Shown here one piece after another: positions 19,711 to 29,302 of a stretch of 64,000 bases of DNA. The DNA lies in contig NC_085135.1 of assembly GCF_030269925.1 (NCBI RefSeq), positions 10,850,753 to 10,914,752 on the forward strand, in the 5' to 3' direction. Under the pieces are notes generated by a model that ran no database searches, was not told where the DNA came from, and worked only from the letters and a program-made list of their open reading frames with translations. Source of the stretch: Bombyx mori (Eukaryota > Arthropoda > Insecta > Lepidoptera > Bombycidae). Within the stretch, counting starts at the first letter, position 1, and each line of letters opens with the position of its first letter. The position numbers were made by a program, and so were the translations under genes.

Positions 19711-20839
19711 GATAGCCTAAACACAATATATTACCAGAATGTAAATAGGATGCGCAGTAAGCTTGTAGACTTTCGTTTGAATCTACTTACCAATAATTAC
19801 GATGTAGTATGCCTGACGGAAACGAATCTTAATAAGTCAGTGTTTGACGGAGAAGTGTTCGACTCGCGTTATGCTGTCTTTAGGAGAGATCGTGTGGATT
19901 CTTCCTCTCATAAAATTGAGGGAGGTGGTGTTTTATTAGCAGTCCAGAAAAAATTTGAGGTTATTCGTCAGGCATCTTGGGACAGTAATATGGAGGATGT
20001 CTGGGTAACTCTGTTTATGAAAGGATCTTCGTCGCATCTTAACATATGCGTGTGTTATTTGCCTCCAGATTTAAATTATGATAAGCTGAATGAATTTTAT
20101 TCTAATTGTCAGAAAATAATCTTGAACGATCATCCTATTTGTTATTGGGAGATTTTAACCAACCAGATTACATCTCAGCCATGCGTGTTGCTTCTCCCTC
20201 AAAACTTAATATTTGTGCTGGAGATCAGCCTTGTACCAGTGGGAAACTCTGCTTACTGGAAGAGTTTATGATTTCTTGTAACTTAATACAGTTTAATTAC
20301 ATACAAAATAATATTGACCGCATTTTAGACTTAGTGCTGTCAAATCTTATTAATGTTAAAGTTGGTGAGGTAGAATCAATGAGTAGGTTGGATGAGTATC
20401 ATCCAGCGATCATAATAAGCTTATCAGCCCAGCCAGTCTCAAGAAATTTGGCAAAATGCAATAATAAACAATTAAATTTTAACAAATGTGATTACAATAA
20501 AATAAAAAATGACCTACGTTTCGTGGATTGGAGCATGCTTTTATCATCATCATCGGATATTAATAAAAATACACAAATATTTTATGATATGTTATTCGAA
20601 ATAATTGCTCGCCATACACCTTTGACCTCGTATAAATATAATACTTACCCTGTTTGGTTTAGTAAACCCCTAATTAATTGTATAATAGAAAAAATAAGTA
20701 TCATAAAATGTACAAAAAATTTGGAAATCCACGTGATTATGATGTGTTTTCAATGTTACGTCATCGTTGCAAAGTGTTGACCAAAGAGGGCTATAAAAGA
20801 TATGTCGAGGGAGATACAGATGGAATGTTTTTAAAAAGT
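19711..20839 (+). pseudogene. Decayed LINE ORF2 N-terminus (endonuclease domain)
   Basis: Successive frames encode an APE-type endonuclease: YQNVNRMRSKL, then DVVCLTETNL, GGGVLLAVQKK, CVCYLPPD, then in another frame YLLLGDFNQPDYIS and DEYHPAIIISL. A third frame carries YNRKNKYHKMYKKFG and EGYKRYVEG. Frame changes fall near 20140 and at an A run near 20690. The piece ends at about 20839 before any RT motif. It is a non-functional relic of a Jockey/CR1-type LINE and is unrelated to LINE-D at the sequence level. Confidence 0.75.
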
Positions 20840-21017
20840 GTGACGTCAGCAATGCTGACGTCACGGTTATTGCTTTGTTGACGATGACTCATGTTTGGGC
20901 TTCCGAAACAAAACTTCACCAGAACTTCACAATAACTGCGTATATTTCACGAGAAGCGTGACAACGTTCAGAGAGATCCGTACTGTACTACGGCTCGGAC
21001 ACGAATGAATTAGCGCT
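20802..21017. repeat. 216-bp segment duplicated at 61026-61241
   Basis: Both copies are 216 bp, almost identical, and end at the poly(T) of a LINE-D copy. They contain a near-perfect palindrome at 20840-20864 whose two arms each include TGACGTCA. The left end overlaps the last codons of the decayed LINE frame. I do not recognise the rest. Confidence 0.8.
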
Positions 21018-21750
21018 TTTTTTTTTTTATGATTGAAAGTTTACTGGTGGCCCGAAGGCCTTTCCAGTTTCACCAGGACAGGTGGGCGAGCAAAGGCTCA
21101 GCCAAGAGGGGTGGGATTTGCTAACAAGTGCCCGAGCGCCTCCAAAGGAGACCTAACAACTCAAGAGCAATTGTTTCGCGAATGAATCTACTACCGGATC
21201 GGAATCGCGACCCGCTGAGAAGATCCGGCGAGAAACTCAGCGAGCTGATTCATGGGTTAGGTTGCACGGCGAACTCTTTGTCGAGTTCCACGAGTACGGT
21301 TACCGAGGTCCCTAAGCCTGCTCCTAGAGCTGAAGGCGTCTAGTGCAAAGGTTATTGGATCTGATGGATCCGTAAGGACGTGTCTAGGGCGTCGACGGTG
21401 ACTGGCTCCTGCATGATCAGGATTCGGGGAGTAGTCAGCGGCGGCTACGATAAGGCGATTATCATGACGCATAGCCTTATCGAAGTACCGTTCCGACGCT
21501 GACTTCATGTATTTCTGTATAGATTCGAGGCCCAGGTCGTCGTGTAGGTTAACGTTCCTCACGAACCACGGAGCTCCGACGGCTAACCTGCAAAAGCGGG
21601 ATTGTAGAGATTGAAGGGTGTCTATGTGTGTGCGGGCCGCGTGAGCGAACACCACACTCGCGTAAGTCATGACGGGCCTTATGCAAGTTTTGTAAAGTGT
21701 CACCTTGTTCCGAAGGGACATTTTACTCCGCTTACAGATCATGGGGTAGG
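21018..21750 (-). mobile_element. LINE-D copy D4, 5'-truncated 3' end
   Basis: The reverse complement matches the end of LINE-D ORF2 (MICKRSKMSLRNKVTLYKT onward) and its 3' untranslated region, with the poly(A) as T run at the left. TGAATTAGCGCT occurs at 21006-21017 and 21751-21762, a 12-bp target-site duplication that proves a separate, 5'-truncated insertion. It encodes about 160 C-terminal residues, with no catalytic motif. Confidence 0.9.
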
Positions 21751-21762
21751 TGAATTAGCGCT

Positions 21763-22107
21763 AGACAGCACGGCCGTATTTATAGGGCTTGGTACACGTC
21801 AGCGTGTTTACAAGTTTTGACAGGACTGTTTTTACATCAATTTCTCATCTTAACAAACACAGAGTAATTAGTTGATGACCAGATTATCCGATTATCACAT
21901 TGAATCATTATTATTTTTATAATAGGTAGGTAAATAGTCATATTTGCGCCGACACGGCCATACTGACAGGTGGTGCGCGCTCTGCACCAGCCTCGTTGAT
22001 TCTCGTAGGTTTTTCTTTGATTCTCATTGACCTGCAGGAATAAAAAGTTTCTCTGAGTAGCGCATCTGTTATACTACTTGCGTTACTTGTAACTATGTAG
22101 GTTTGAG
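21763..22107. other. Unassigned sequence between D4 and the BEL element
   Basis: No gene is seen. The motif acacggccatactgac at about 21955 recurs with changes next to the element E 3' LTR (about 18974-18990, other strand) and at about 43436. Phrases like 'gattctcgtagg' recur on the far side of the BEL element, at 29062-29300 and near 31215. Confidence 0.5.
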
Positions 22108-22112
22108 ACTAT

Positions 22113-22649
22113 TGGGGTAGCAAGGGGGCGTGTAAATAGCCCTCCTGCGGCGGGAGCATATAAAGCGGGGTTGTAGAAAGGCGTGTAAATAGCCGTCCTA
22201 AGCGGTATGTGACAAATGTTTGTCACTTATAATTAGCGGAGCGGTAAAACTATATAGCGGTAAAACAATAGCTAGTAATCAAACTAAAGATATAAATTAA
22301 ATACACATAAGCGAGCGGGCGGGCGAATGATTACACGGAAGCAGCAATAAAATGGCAATAAATTAAAAGAACTTGCACTCACCTGTAGACCTTGCCAGTG
22401 ACTGTCGTGCGGGCTTCGGCGATGGAAGCACGCGGGCGGCGGGGGGGGTGACGAAGCTCACGTAGCTTTTCGTAAGCACAAGCACCACATAATATACAAG
22501 TGCCGCCATCTAGGCAGCTAGCGGTAAAGCGTGATCGATCGGGTAGAACCACGCTTTGGATAGTCGCGGTAATTAGTAACTAACAAACTCCAAAGGTGGC
22601 GCCATCCCAATAATTCATTAGCATCCTATTACTAATCCGCGCGCAACCA
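22113..22649 (-). repeat. 3' LTR of the BEL/Pao element
   Basis: This 537-bp repeat begins TGGTTGCGCG and ends CTACCCCA in element orientation. On the minus strand it is preceded by the purine-containing aaggcgggcagga. Its partner at 28520-29056 shows no difference that I can find by eye, including an eight-G run. Confidence 0.93.
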
Positions 22650-22828
22650 TCCTGCCCGCCTTGAAAGTTCGCAGGACTTTCAAAAAATATATAAAGATAC
22701 TAAGATAGGAAACATAAAGCTTAAATAGCGGGAAGTTATTTGAAAAGAAACAAATTTTAATTAATAATAAGCCATCATGAATGTTTACGAGTAGAGTTGA
22801 AGCGGTTGATGACATGCGGTACTCTAAT

Positions 22829-25800
22829 TTATTCTAGCGGTAGCGGATATAATTTTACAACTGGACGTTTAAGAAATCCAGATTTCGTTTTTACCAAAGC
22901 AACGCGTATAATGTTATCGACACCTGGATACACCTCTTGTATAACGCCAAGTGGCCAGCGGAGCGGTGGAATGTCATCTTGATGAATAAGAACTACTGTC
23001 CCAACCTTCACGGGGTTATCTGATGTACACCACTTCTGTCTGACTTGCAACGTATGCAGGTACTCTAATCTCCATTTCCTCCAATAGGAATTAACCAAAC
23101 TATCTAACAACGCTTTGCGATTAGTTAGACTCATCTGATTTGCGGACAATTCAGACGCGGGTAAATACTGCAAAGGAGTGGACAACAAAAAATGTGCGGG
23201 TGTGAGAATTTCGGGGTTGGGATCTGCGGATAAAAGACATAAAGGTCTGGAATTCATAAGACATTCTATTTGATTCAACACAGTTAACATCTCTTCGTAA
23301 GTGAGAATTTGTGCGCCTATTACTCTATTTAAATGGGTTTTAACGGATTTAATGTTTGATTCCCATAAACCTCCAAAATGTGGAGCCCGAGGTGGGATCA
23401 TCTTCCAAATGATTCGGTATTTAGTTAATTCATCATTCCATGCGGATATAAAATTATTTGAAACTAGAAGTTTGTACATTTCATCTAACTGAGCCTTTGC
23501 GCCAACAAAATTAGTGCCATTATCTGAATACATGAAAGAAACTGGACCTCGACGAGATATAAAACGTTTGAAAGCGGCAAGAAATGAGTCCGTTGACAAA
23601 TCCGAGGCTAACTCAATATGTACAGCCTTTGTCGTTAAGCATACGAACAGGCAAATGTAAGCCTTTTGTGAATGATGACCACGTTTGCGTACAAGCGTTA
23701 TCTTAAATGGGCCCGCGTAATCTACTCCCGTGTGACAGAAAGCTTTGGCCTCCATTACACGGCTTGACGGAAGGTCAGCCATCATGGGAGTTGGGTGTGA
23801 AGGTGATACTCGAAAACATGATTTACACATATGCACTCTTTTTCTTATAACGTTTCTAGCGGACAATATCCAAAAGCGTTGACGAATAATAGACATCAAA
23901 AGGTCCGGACCAGTGTGCAAGTTTGTATTATGAAAATAATCAACAATAATATTTATTATGTGATCGTGTTTTGGCAATAAAGCGGGGTGTTGCGTTTCAA
24001 ACGGTAAATCAGAGTTCGAAAGTCTACCCTGAATACGTAAAATTCCATCTTCGTCAATAAATGGACTAAGTTTACGAATATTTTTCGAAGGTAAATCTAA
24101 TTTTCTAATGCTGGCAATATCATGACCAAAATATTTAGCTTGAAGAGCTCGAATAATAGCTTTCTCAGCAGTATTTAAATCGAATGCGGTTACAAACTTG
24201 TTTCGCGGTAATTTTCTTATAAATCGAAGTACATAAACAACACAGCGAAGAAGTTTTGACCATGACGAAATTCTCAACCCAAGTTGATATATTGGGGAAT
24301 CTTCGACAACAGTTAAAGCGGTAAGTGTTACAGATTTTTTCATTTCAGGTATGTCACTTCCAGATTTACAAGGTACAAAAGGTTCAATAGGCCATTGTGA
24401 AATAGGATAGCAGGCCCAAGAAGGACCCTGCCACCAAAGCGAGTTATTAATAATTTGTGACGGTAAAAGACCTCGTGACACACAATCGCTAGGATTTTCC
24501 TTACCATTAATATGAAAAAAGCGGTCAGGTGATAAATTCTCCTGAATTTGAGCGATGCGGTTTCCTACAAATATTGACCATCTATGCGGGGAAGATTTAA
24601 TCCAAGAAAGAGCAATTGTAGAATCTGAGAAAGCGTATATAGCGGTGATAGGATGTAAAGAATTATAAGCGTTATAAATAAGTTTAACTAATTTTGACAA
24701 AACAAGAGCGGCACAAAGCTCAAGGCGAGCTAATGTAGTTATTTTAACCGGAGAAACCTTTGATTTTGAGCACAATAATCTTAAAGTAATATTTCCTGTG
24801 GGATCTGTAATGTGTAAATAAACAACGCAACCGTAAGCGTTCAAGCTTGCATCACAAAATGCAACAATATTTACTTCACAGTCTTTGGAAACTCCAATAT
24901 GGCGCGGTATTGCTATAGTTGAAAGCAATGGAAGCTCTTTCACAAGTGAAGAGTAGCGGTAAATAATTGTATCTGGAGGTGTATCATCCCAGTCTATTTT
25001 AGAATTCCAGAGTTCCTTAATAAGCAATTTAGCGAACAGTATAACTGGAGCAACTAAACCAAGCACGTCGAACAAGCGTGCGACTAAAGATAATATTGTT
25101 CTTTTAGTGCACTTTTCGTTAGTGTTTGAGCTCGTCATAAAAAATGAGTCATTAGCGGGAAGCCATGCAAGGCCTAAAACTTTCATGGTATTATTAGCAT
25201 CATCAGAGAAGCTTACAGAAGAGCGGTGCGTTTCTGGAAGGCTATTAAGAAAGGCAGTGGAGTTACTTGCCCATTTTGTTAAATTAAAACCTCCTGATTT
25301 AAAGAGTGAAATTAGTTGTTTCGATAGTTTGATAGCTGAAATATCTTCGTGTAGGGATGTGACGAGATCATCCATATATAATTGAGATTCAGCTACACTA
25401 GCGGCTTCTGGATAACGATAACATTCTTCTGATGCTAATTGACGTATAGTACGCATTGCTAAATAAGGTGATGATTTTAAACCAAAGGGCAGGCAGTTAA
25501 AAGCGAAAATGCGAAGTTTATCATTTTTAAAGCGGTACAATATTTTTAAATATTTATGGTGGTCTGTGGTCACCCTAATGCGTAAGTACATTTGTTCCAC
25601 ATCAGCGCACAATGCCACAGGGAACAAACGAAAGCGGAGTAAAAGCAAAAATAAGTCTGCCTGTAAATTTGGACCAGTATGCAAGACGTCATTAAGTGAC
25701 AGTCCACTAGATGTTTTAGCACTAGCATCAAGAACTACACGTAGTTTAGTGGTAGTCTTGCTTGGGCGGATAACTGCATGGTGCGGTATATAATAACCGT

Positions 25801-26230
25801 TATCGGTTTCCTTAGCGGTGTTGTTAATTTCAGTTAAATAACCTTTACTAATGTAATCCTGTATAACGATATCGTAATCATCGCGGAGTGAGGGTAATTG
25901 AACAAACTTACGTTCGAGCGAAAGAAAACGGCGGTGAGCAACAGTATAAGACTTGCCCAGGTCGGCGAGATTTCTACTAAATGGTAACTCAACCGTATAT
26001 CGGCCATCATTATCGCGGGTAATTGTAGAAATATATTTGTTTTCACACTCGGCTTCCTCAGGGCTAAGATGACGCTCATGAGGAATCTCCTCTAATTCCC
26101 AAAATTTATGTAAAAATGACTCAAGGTCTTTATGCGTTATAGATGAGAAAGTTTTATTTAAAGTGAATGTAGAATTAATTTCAGTATTTTCGAAAGCGGG
26201 TGGATTATCAATATAAACTGTACTAGATAG
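22829..26230 (-). CDS. pol: BEL/Pao Pol: reverse transcriptase, RNase H, integrase
   Basis: The open frame follows the UGA at 26231 without interruption and ends at 22829, about 1133 codons; the first ATG in it is at 25684. A linker with FLHKFWELEEIP and an upstream RT region (KLRVVLDASAK) precede the RT core, which has LPFGLKSSPY and the catalytic YMDDLVT. RNase H follows with FCDASLNAYG. Integrase has an HHCC site (H...H...CKSC), GVDYAGPF, YSDNGTNFVGA and FGGLWESNIK. A BEL-type C-terminal region (GTVVLIHQDD...RWPLG) ends the protein. All motifs look intact. There is no internal start that would include the RT N-terminus, so expression as a readthrough product of gag-protease is the natural reading. 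Confidence 0.92.
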   Translation of the reverse strand, partial: LSSTVYIDNPPAFENTEINSTFTLNKTFSSITHKDLESFLHKFWELEEIPHERHLSPEEAECENKYISTITRDNDGRYTVELPFSRNLADLGKSYTVAHRRFLSLERKFVQLPSLRDDYDIVIQDYISKGYLTEINNTAKETDNGYYIPHHAVIRPSKTTTKLRVVLDASAKTSSGLSLNDVLHTGPNLQADLFLLLLRFRLFPVALCADVEQMYLRIRVTTDHHKYLKILYRFKNDKLRIFAFNCLPFGLKSSPYLAMRTIRQLASEECYRYPEAASVAESQLYMDDLVTSLHEDISAIKLSKQLISLFKSGGFNLTKWASNSTAFLNSLPETHRSSVSFSDDANNTMKVLGLAWLPANDSFFMTSSNTNEKCTKRTILSLVARLFDVLGLVAPVILFAKLLIKELWNSKIDWDDTPPDTIIYRYSSLVKELPLLSTIAIPRHIGVSKDCEVNIVAFCDASLNAYGCVVYLHITDPTGNITLRLLCSKSKVSPVKITTLARLELCAALVLSKLVKLIYNAYNSLHPITAIYAFSDSTIALSWIKSSPHRWSIFVGNRIAQIQENLSPDRFFHINGKENPSDCVSRGLLPSQIINNSLWWQGPSWACYPISQWPIEPFVPCKSGSDIPEMKKSVTLTALTVVEDSPIYQLGLRISSWSKLLRCVVYVLRFIRKLPRNKFVTAFDLNTAEKAIIRALQAKYFGHDIASIRKLDLPSKNIRKLSPFIDEDGILRIQGRLSNSDLPFETQHPALLPKHDHIINIIVDYFHNTNLHTGPDLLMSIIRQRFWILSARNVIRKRVHMCKSCFRVSPSHPTPMMADLPSSRVMEAKAFCHTGVDYAGPFKITLVRKRGHHSQKAYICLFVCLTTKAVHIELASDLSTDSFLAAFKRFISRRGPVSFMYSDNGTNFVGAKAQLDEMYKLLVSNNFISAWNDELTKYRIIWKMIPPRAPHFGGLWESNIKSVKTHLNRVIGAQILTYEEMLTVLNQIECLMNSRPLCLLSADPNPEILTPAHFLLSTPLQYLPASELSANQMSLTNRKALLDSLVNSYWRKWRLEYLHTLQVRQKWCTSDNPVKVGTVVLIHQDDIPPLRWPLGVIQEVYPGVDNIIRVALVKTKSGFLKRPVVKLYPLPLE

Positions 26231-26233
26231 TCA
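26228..26233 (-). promoter_or_regulatory. UGA-CUA stop context between gag-protease and pol
   Basis: On the minus strand the last gag codons are followed by UGA CUA UCU, and the same frame then stays open into pol. UGA followed by CUA is the best-known leaky stop context in animal viruses and genes. Either this is a programmed readthrough site or a single nonsense mutation that happened to fall in that context. Confidence 0.55.
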
Positions 26234-28327
26234 CAAAGAGGTATTATTATCATTTATAACAGAAAAATTATCATGTTGCGGTTTCATAATGCCAGTGTAA
26301 CTCACTTCAGGTACGTCACCCATAAGAACATAACCGAAGGTTGTTTCCACGGCAGGTGGCGCTAGTGAGCCGGTATCTATACGATTACCTAAGTATATAT
26401 ATGGAAATAACTGAGCACCTAACACCATATCAATCACACCTGGAACGTTCCAATTTGAATCGGCAAGCGGTAAATTACGTATATGATTCATATTTGAGGA
26501 ATTTATAAAATAAGCGGGTAATTTATCTGTAATACAGTCTACTACTAAAGCGTGAATATAATATTTATTAGGAGAAAATCTAGATTCAATATTTAAATAA
26601 ACATATCCGTGAATCGGGCGAGCGGTTACTCCAATACCTCTAATATAAGAATTATTTAAAGGTATAATCGGTAATTTAAGTAATTTACAACAATTGACAG
26701 TTATTAAATTATTTTGGGAACCATTATCTATTAAAGATCTAACTATTTTACGTTCCCCTTTATTCGAGTGAGCGTATATTTGAGCGGTTGATAATAAAAT
26801 ATTACTATTCGATTTTATTTCCGAACTGTGAGTCAACGTGGTAGCGGTCGTATTATTTTGTTGTTGTATCGCTTTGTTAGAGTGTGAACAAGTATTCGAA
26901 GCGGCATCATTATGATCGTAACACTGAACAACAGGTTGAAATTGAACCTGGGACCGACCGTAATCGGACCGCGCGGCATCACTCGGAATTCCATGTACCT
27001 GCGACCGACTGACCTGCCTGTCCATGTCAGCGTAGTCATTCGATGGACTGGGTACGCTTTTCCTATTTCGATTCGCCCGTTTATTACCAAAACACAATAA
27101 AGTATGATGATATTTCTTACAATTATTGCATGTTAACTTTGATTGACATGCTTTTAATGTATGCGATAAGCTTAAACAATTTATGCAACCCTTGTTCGAC
27201 TTAATAAAATCATAACGTGCTTGCGGTGAAATCATATTTTTAAATTCATTACAACGATATAACTGCGTGTGGTGCGAGCTCGAGCAAAGATCGCACGTAG
27301 ACAAGGATCTACCTGTGCACGAAACCGGTTTGTTAACCCTTTCAGTGCGGACTGGGTCATTATAACTATTAGAAATAAAAGATTTATGATTTTTAGATTT
27401 CTCTATGTTACATTTCGGTGCAGAGCGTTCTAATATTTTAATCTGATCCTGTATGAATTTAATAAACATTTCAGTTGTGGGTATTTCAATACCACGAACC
27501 GATGCTTCAAAAGAATGTAACGTTTGAGGATCCAACCTTCTCAGTGAGCATTGTAATAAAATAAAATCAGTTAAATCGAGTAAATTTAATTGTTTTAAAG
27601 CGGCAATCGAAGATGAAATTTTTTCAATGAACATATTTAAACTATTTGCGGTAGGTGAACAATTTTTTAAATCTAATATATTATTCAGATAATGACATCC
27701 TAAAGCTCGTTTATCCTGATATTTACTAATTAGATTCGACCAAATAATATTATAAGTTTCACCTGTGGGTATTATACCAGCGGTTAACTTTAATGCACTA
27801 TGTGTTAATTTGCCCATTAAATACTGCACACGTTGCGCATCAGACAGTTGCGGGTTATCGTGAATGTTAGCTTTAAAAGCCTGGTAAAATGTTTCCCATC
27901 CTTCAAGAGAGCGTCCGTCAAAGGAAGGAAGTGAAATTGTTGGCAATGTTACATTTATGGCGGCGGTAGTTCTCATTACATTTGACGAATTACCAATTGT
28001 AATTTTGTTACGGGCGCGTCTTACGTAATTATATAACGTGTCAAAAGACGATAAAGCTGCGTATTCAGGCTCAACTTCGGGGTTTTGCTTTAAATTTAAA
28101 TCATTGATATCATCCAAATTGCTTTCAAATCTAACACGCATGTCATCAATCGATTCTGATTCGGCAAGAAAAGTTTCAATTAATTCCGAATCAAACTCCG
28201 AAATATTTTTTGATTTATTATATAAATCATTAATTTGTGAAAATACTAAATTATTCTTCGCGATAAGTTTCTTTAGTTGTCTATTTTCCATAATGAAGTT
28301 ATGAAATAACTGACTAAAAAATAACAC
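26231..28327 (-). CDS. gag: BEL/Pao Gag-protease
   Basis: The 698-codon frame starts at 28327; the ATG at 28291 (MENRQLKKLIAKN) is an equally good or better start. The gag region has SLPSFDGRSLEGWETFYQAF and QRVQYLMGKLTHSA, typical of the BEL/Pao gag domain. Cysteine-histidine clusters follow: CDLCSSSHHTQLYRC near residue 345, then CINCLSLSHTLKAC and CNNCKKYHHTLLC near 380-420. The aspartic protease has SLIDNGSQNNLI near residue 530, and a downstream MVLGAQLFPY and FGYVLMGDVPE end the domain. The active-site triad reads D-N-G where D-S/T-G is usual. The frame stops at UGA 26231, in phase with pol. Confidence 0.92.
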   Translation of the reverse strand: MLFFSQLFHNFIMENRQLKKLIAKNNLVFSQINDLYNKSKNISEFDSELIETFLAESESIDDMRVRFESNLDDINDLNLKQNPEVEPEYAALSSFDTLYNYVRRARNKITIGNSSNVMRTTAAINVTLPTISLPSFDGRSLEGWETFYQAFKANIHDNPQLSDAQRVQYLMGKLTHSALKLTAGIIPTGETYNIIWSNLISKYQDKRALGCHYLNNILDLKNCSPTANSLNMFIEKISSSIAALKQLNLLDLTDFILLQCSLRRLDPQTLHSFEASVRGIEIPTTEMFIKFIQDQIKILERSAPKCNIEKSKNHKSFISNSYNDPVRTERVNKPVSCTGRSLSTCDLCSSSHHTQLYRCNEFKNMISPQARYDFIKSNKGCINCLSLSHTLKACQSKLTCNNCKKYHHTLLCFGNKRANRNRKSVPSPSNDYADMDRQVSRSQVHGIPSDAARSDYGRSQVQFQPVVQCYDHNDAASNTCSHSNKAIQQQNNTTATTLTHSSEIKSNSNILLSTAQIYAHSNKGERKIVRSLIDNGSQNNLITVNCCKLLKLPIIPLNNSYIRGIGVTARPIHGYVYLNIESRFSPNKYYIHALVVDCITDKLPAYFINSSNMNHIRNLPLADSNWNVPGVIDMVLGAQLFPYIYLGNRIDTGSLAPPAVETTFGYVLMGDVPEVSYTGIMKPQHDNFSVINDNNTSL

Positions 28328-28497
28328 TAAATGAACTAAGTTAATAAATATAATTCAATATGCGGTTACGAGTTATTATTACTAATAGCGATGAATGTAA
28401 TTAACTTTTACATACAATACAATACAGTAACAAAATGGCGAATGGGGGTAATCATAAATTAATTCTAATTTTAATTAAAATTTAAGCTAGATCTAAT

Positions 28498-28514
28498 CCA
28501 GGCTCGCAGGACCA
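28498..28514 (-). other. Primer-binding-site candidate of the BEL/Pao element
   Basis: On the minus strand, TGGTCCTGCGAGCCTGG begins five bases after the 5' LTR end. It starts with TGG as expected for tRNA priming. The tRNA is not identified. The leader 28328-28497 holds no other feature. Confidence 0.6.
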
Positions 28515-28519
28515 AACTA

Positions 28520-29056
28520 TGGGGTAGCAAGGGGGCGTGTAAATAGCCCTCCTGCGGCGGGAGCATATAAAGCGGGGTTGTAGAAAGGCGTGTAAATAGC
28601 CGTCCTAAGCGGTATGTGACAAATGTTTGTCACTTATAATTAGCGGAGCGGTAAAACTATATAGCGGTAAAACAATAGCTAGTAATCAAACTAAAGATAT
28701 AAATTAAATACACATAAGCGAGCGGGCGGGCGAATGATTACACGGAAGCAGCAATAAAATGGCAATAAATTAAAAGAACTTGCACTCACCTGTAGACCTT
28801 GCCAGTGACTGTCGTGCGGGCTTCGGCGATGGAAGCACGCGGGCGGCGGGGGGGGTGACGAAGCTCACGTAGCTTTTCGTAAGCACAAGCACCACATAAT
28901 ATACAAGTGCCGCCATCTAGGCAGCTAGCGGTAAAGCGTGATCGATCGGGTAGAACCACGCTTTGGATAGTCGCGGTAATTAGTAACTAACAAACTCCAA
29001 AGGTGGCGCCATCCCAATAATTCATTAGCATCCTATTACTAATCCGCGCGCAACCA
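28520..29056 (-). repeat. 5' LTR of the BEL/Pao element
   Basis: This 537-bp LTR is the partner of 22113-22649. A TATA-like 'tatataaa' is not evident in the element strand, though 'agtattat' and similar A+T stretches occur; I do not assign a promoter. Confidence 0.93.
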
Positions 29057-29061
29057 ACTAT

Positions 29062-29302
29062 TAATGCGATTTGATCGTAGATTTCTCGGAGGTTCTCGTA
29101 GATTTATTTAAGGTGTCCGGATAAGGATGTTGTTTTGGCGTACACTGTGGTACTTATGTAGTACAGAATAGAGATTGAGAGGCTTTATACAAAATTGTTA
29201 TAAATATAGGAATGCTGTACATGGAAGGTGAGCGATGATATTGAAGGGCTTGTAATGCTCCACGCTTACTCGCACGATTTATGTACTCGTAGATATATCG
29301 AT
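29062..29302. other. Flank with short repeated phrases, target of the ORF1-only element
   Basis: No gene is seen. The phrase aatgctccacgc...gcacgattt...ctcgtagat occurs at about 29255-29300 and again at 31193-31232, so the 29303 insertion lies inside an imperfect tandem repeat of roughly 50 bp. AGATATATCGAT at 29291-29302 is the left target-site duplication. Confidence 0.6.

Larger units (their letters stand above)
22113..29056 (-). mobile_element. BEL/Pao LTR retrotransposon, near-intact and young
   Basis: The 6944-bp element has 537-bp LTRs at 22113-22649 and 28520-29056 that appear identical when read side by side. ACTAT at 22108-22112 and 29057-29061 is a 5-bp target-site duplication. 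On the minus strand the order is 5' LTR, primer-binding site, gag-protease, RT, RNase H, integrase, purine tract, 3' LTR. The whole coding region is one frame interrupted only by a UGA at 26231-26233. The motif 'agcggt' and its reverse are unusually common throughout. Confidence 0.95.
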
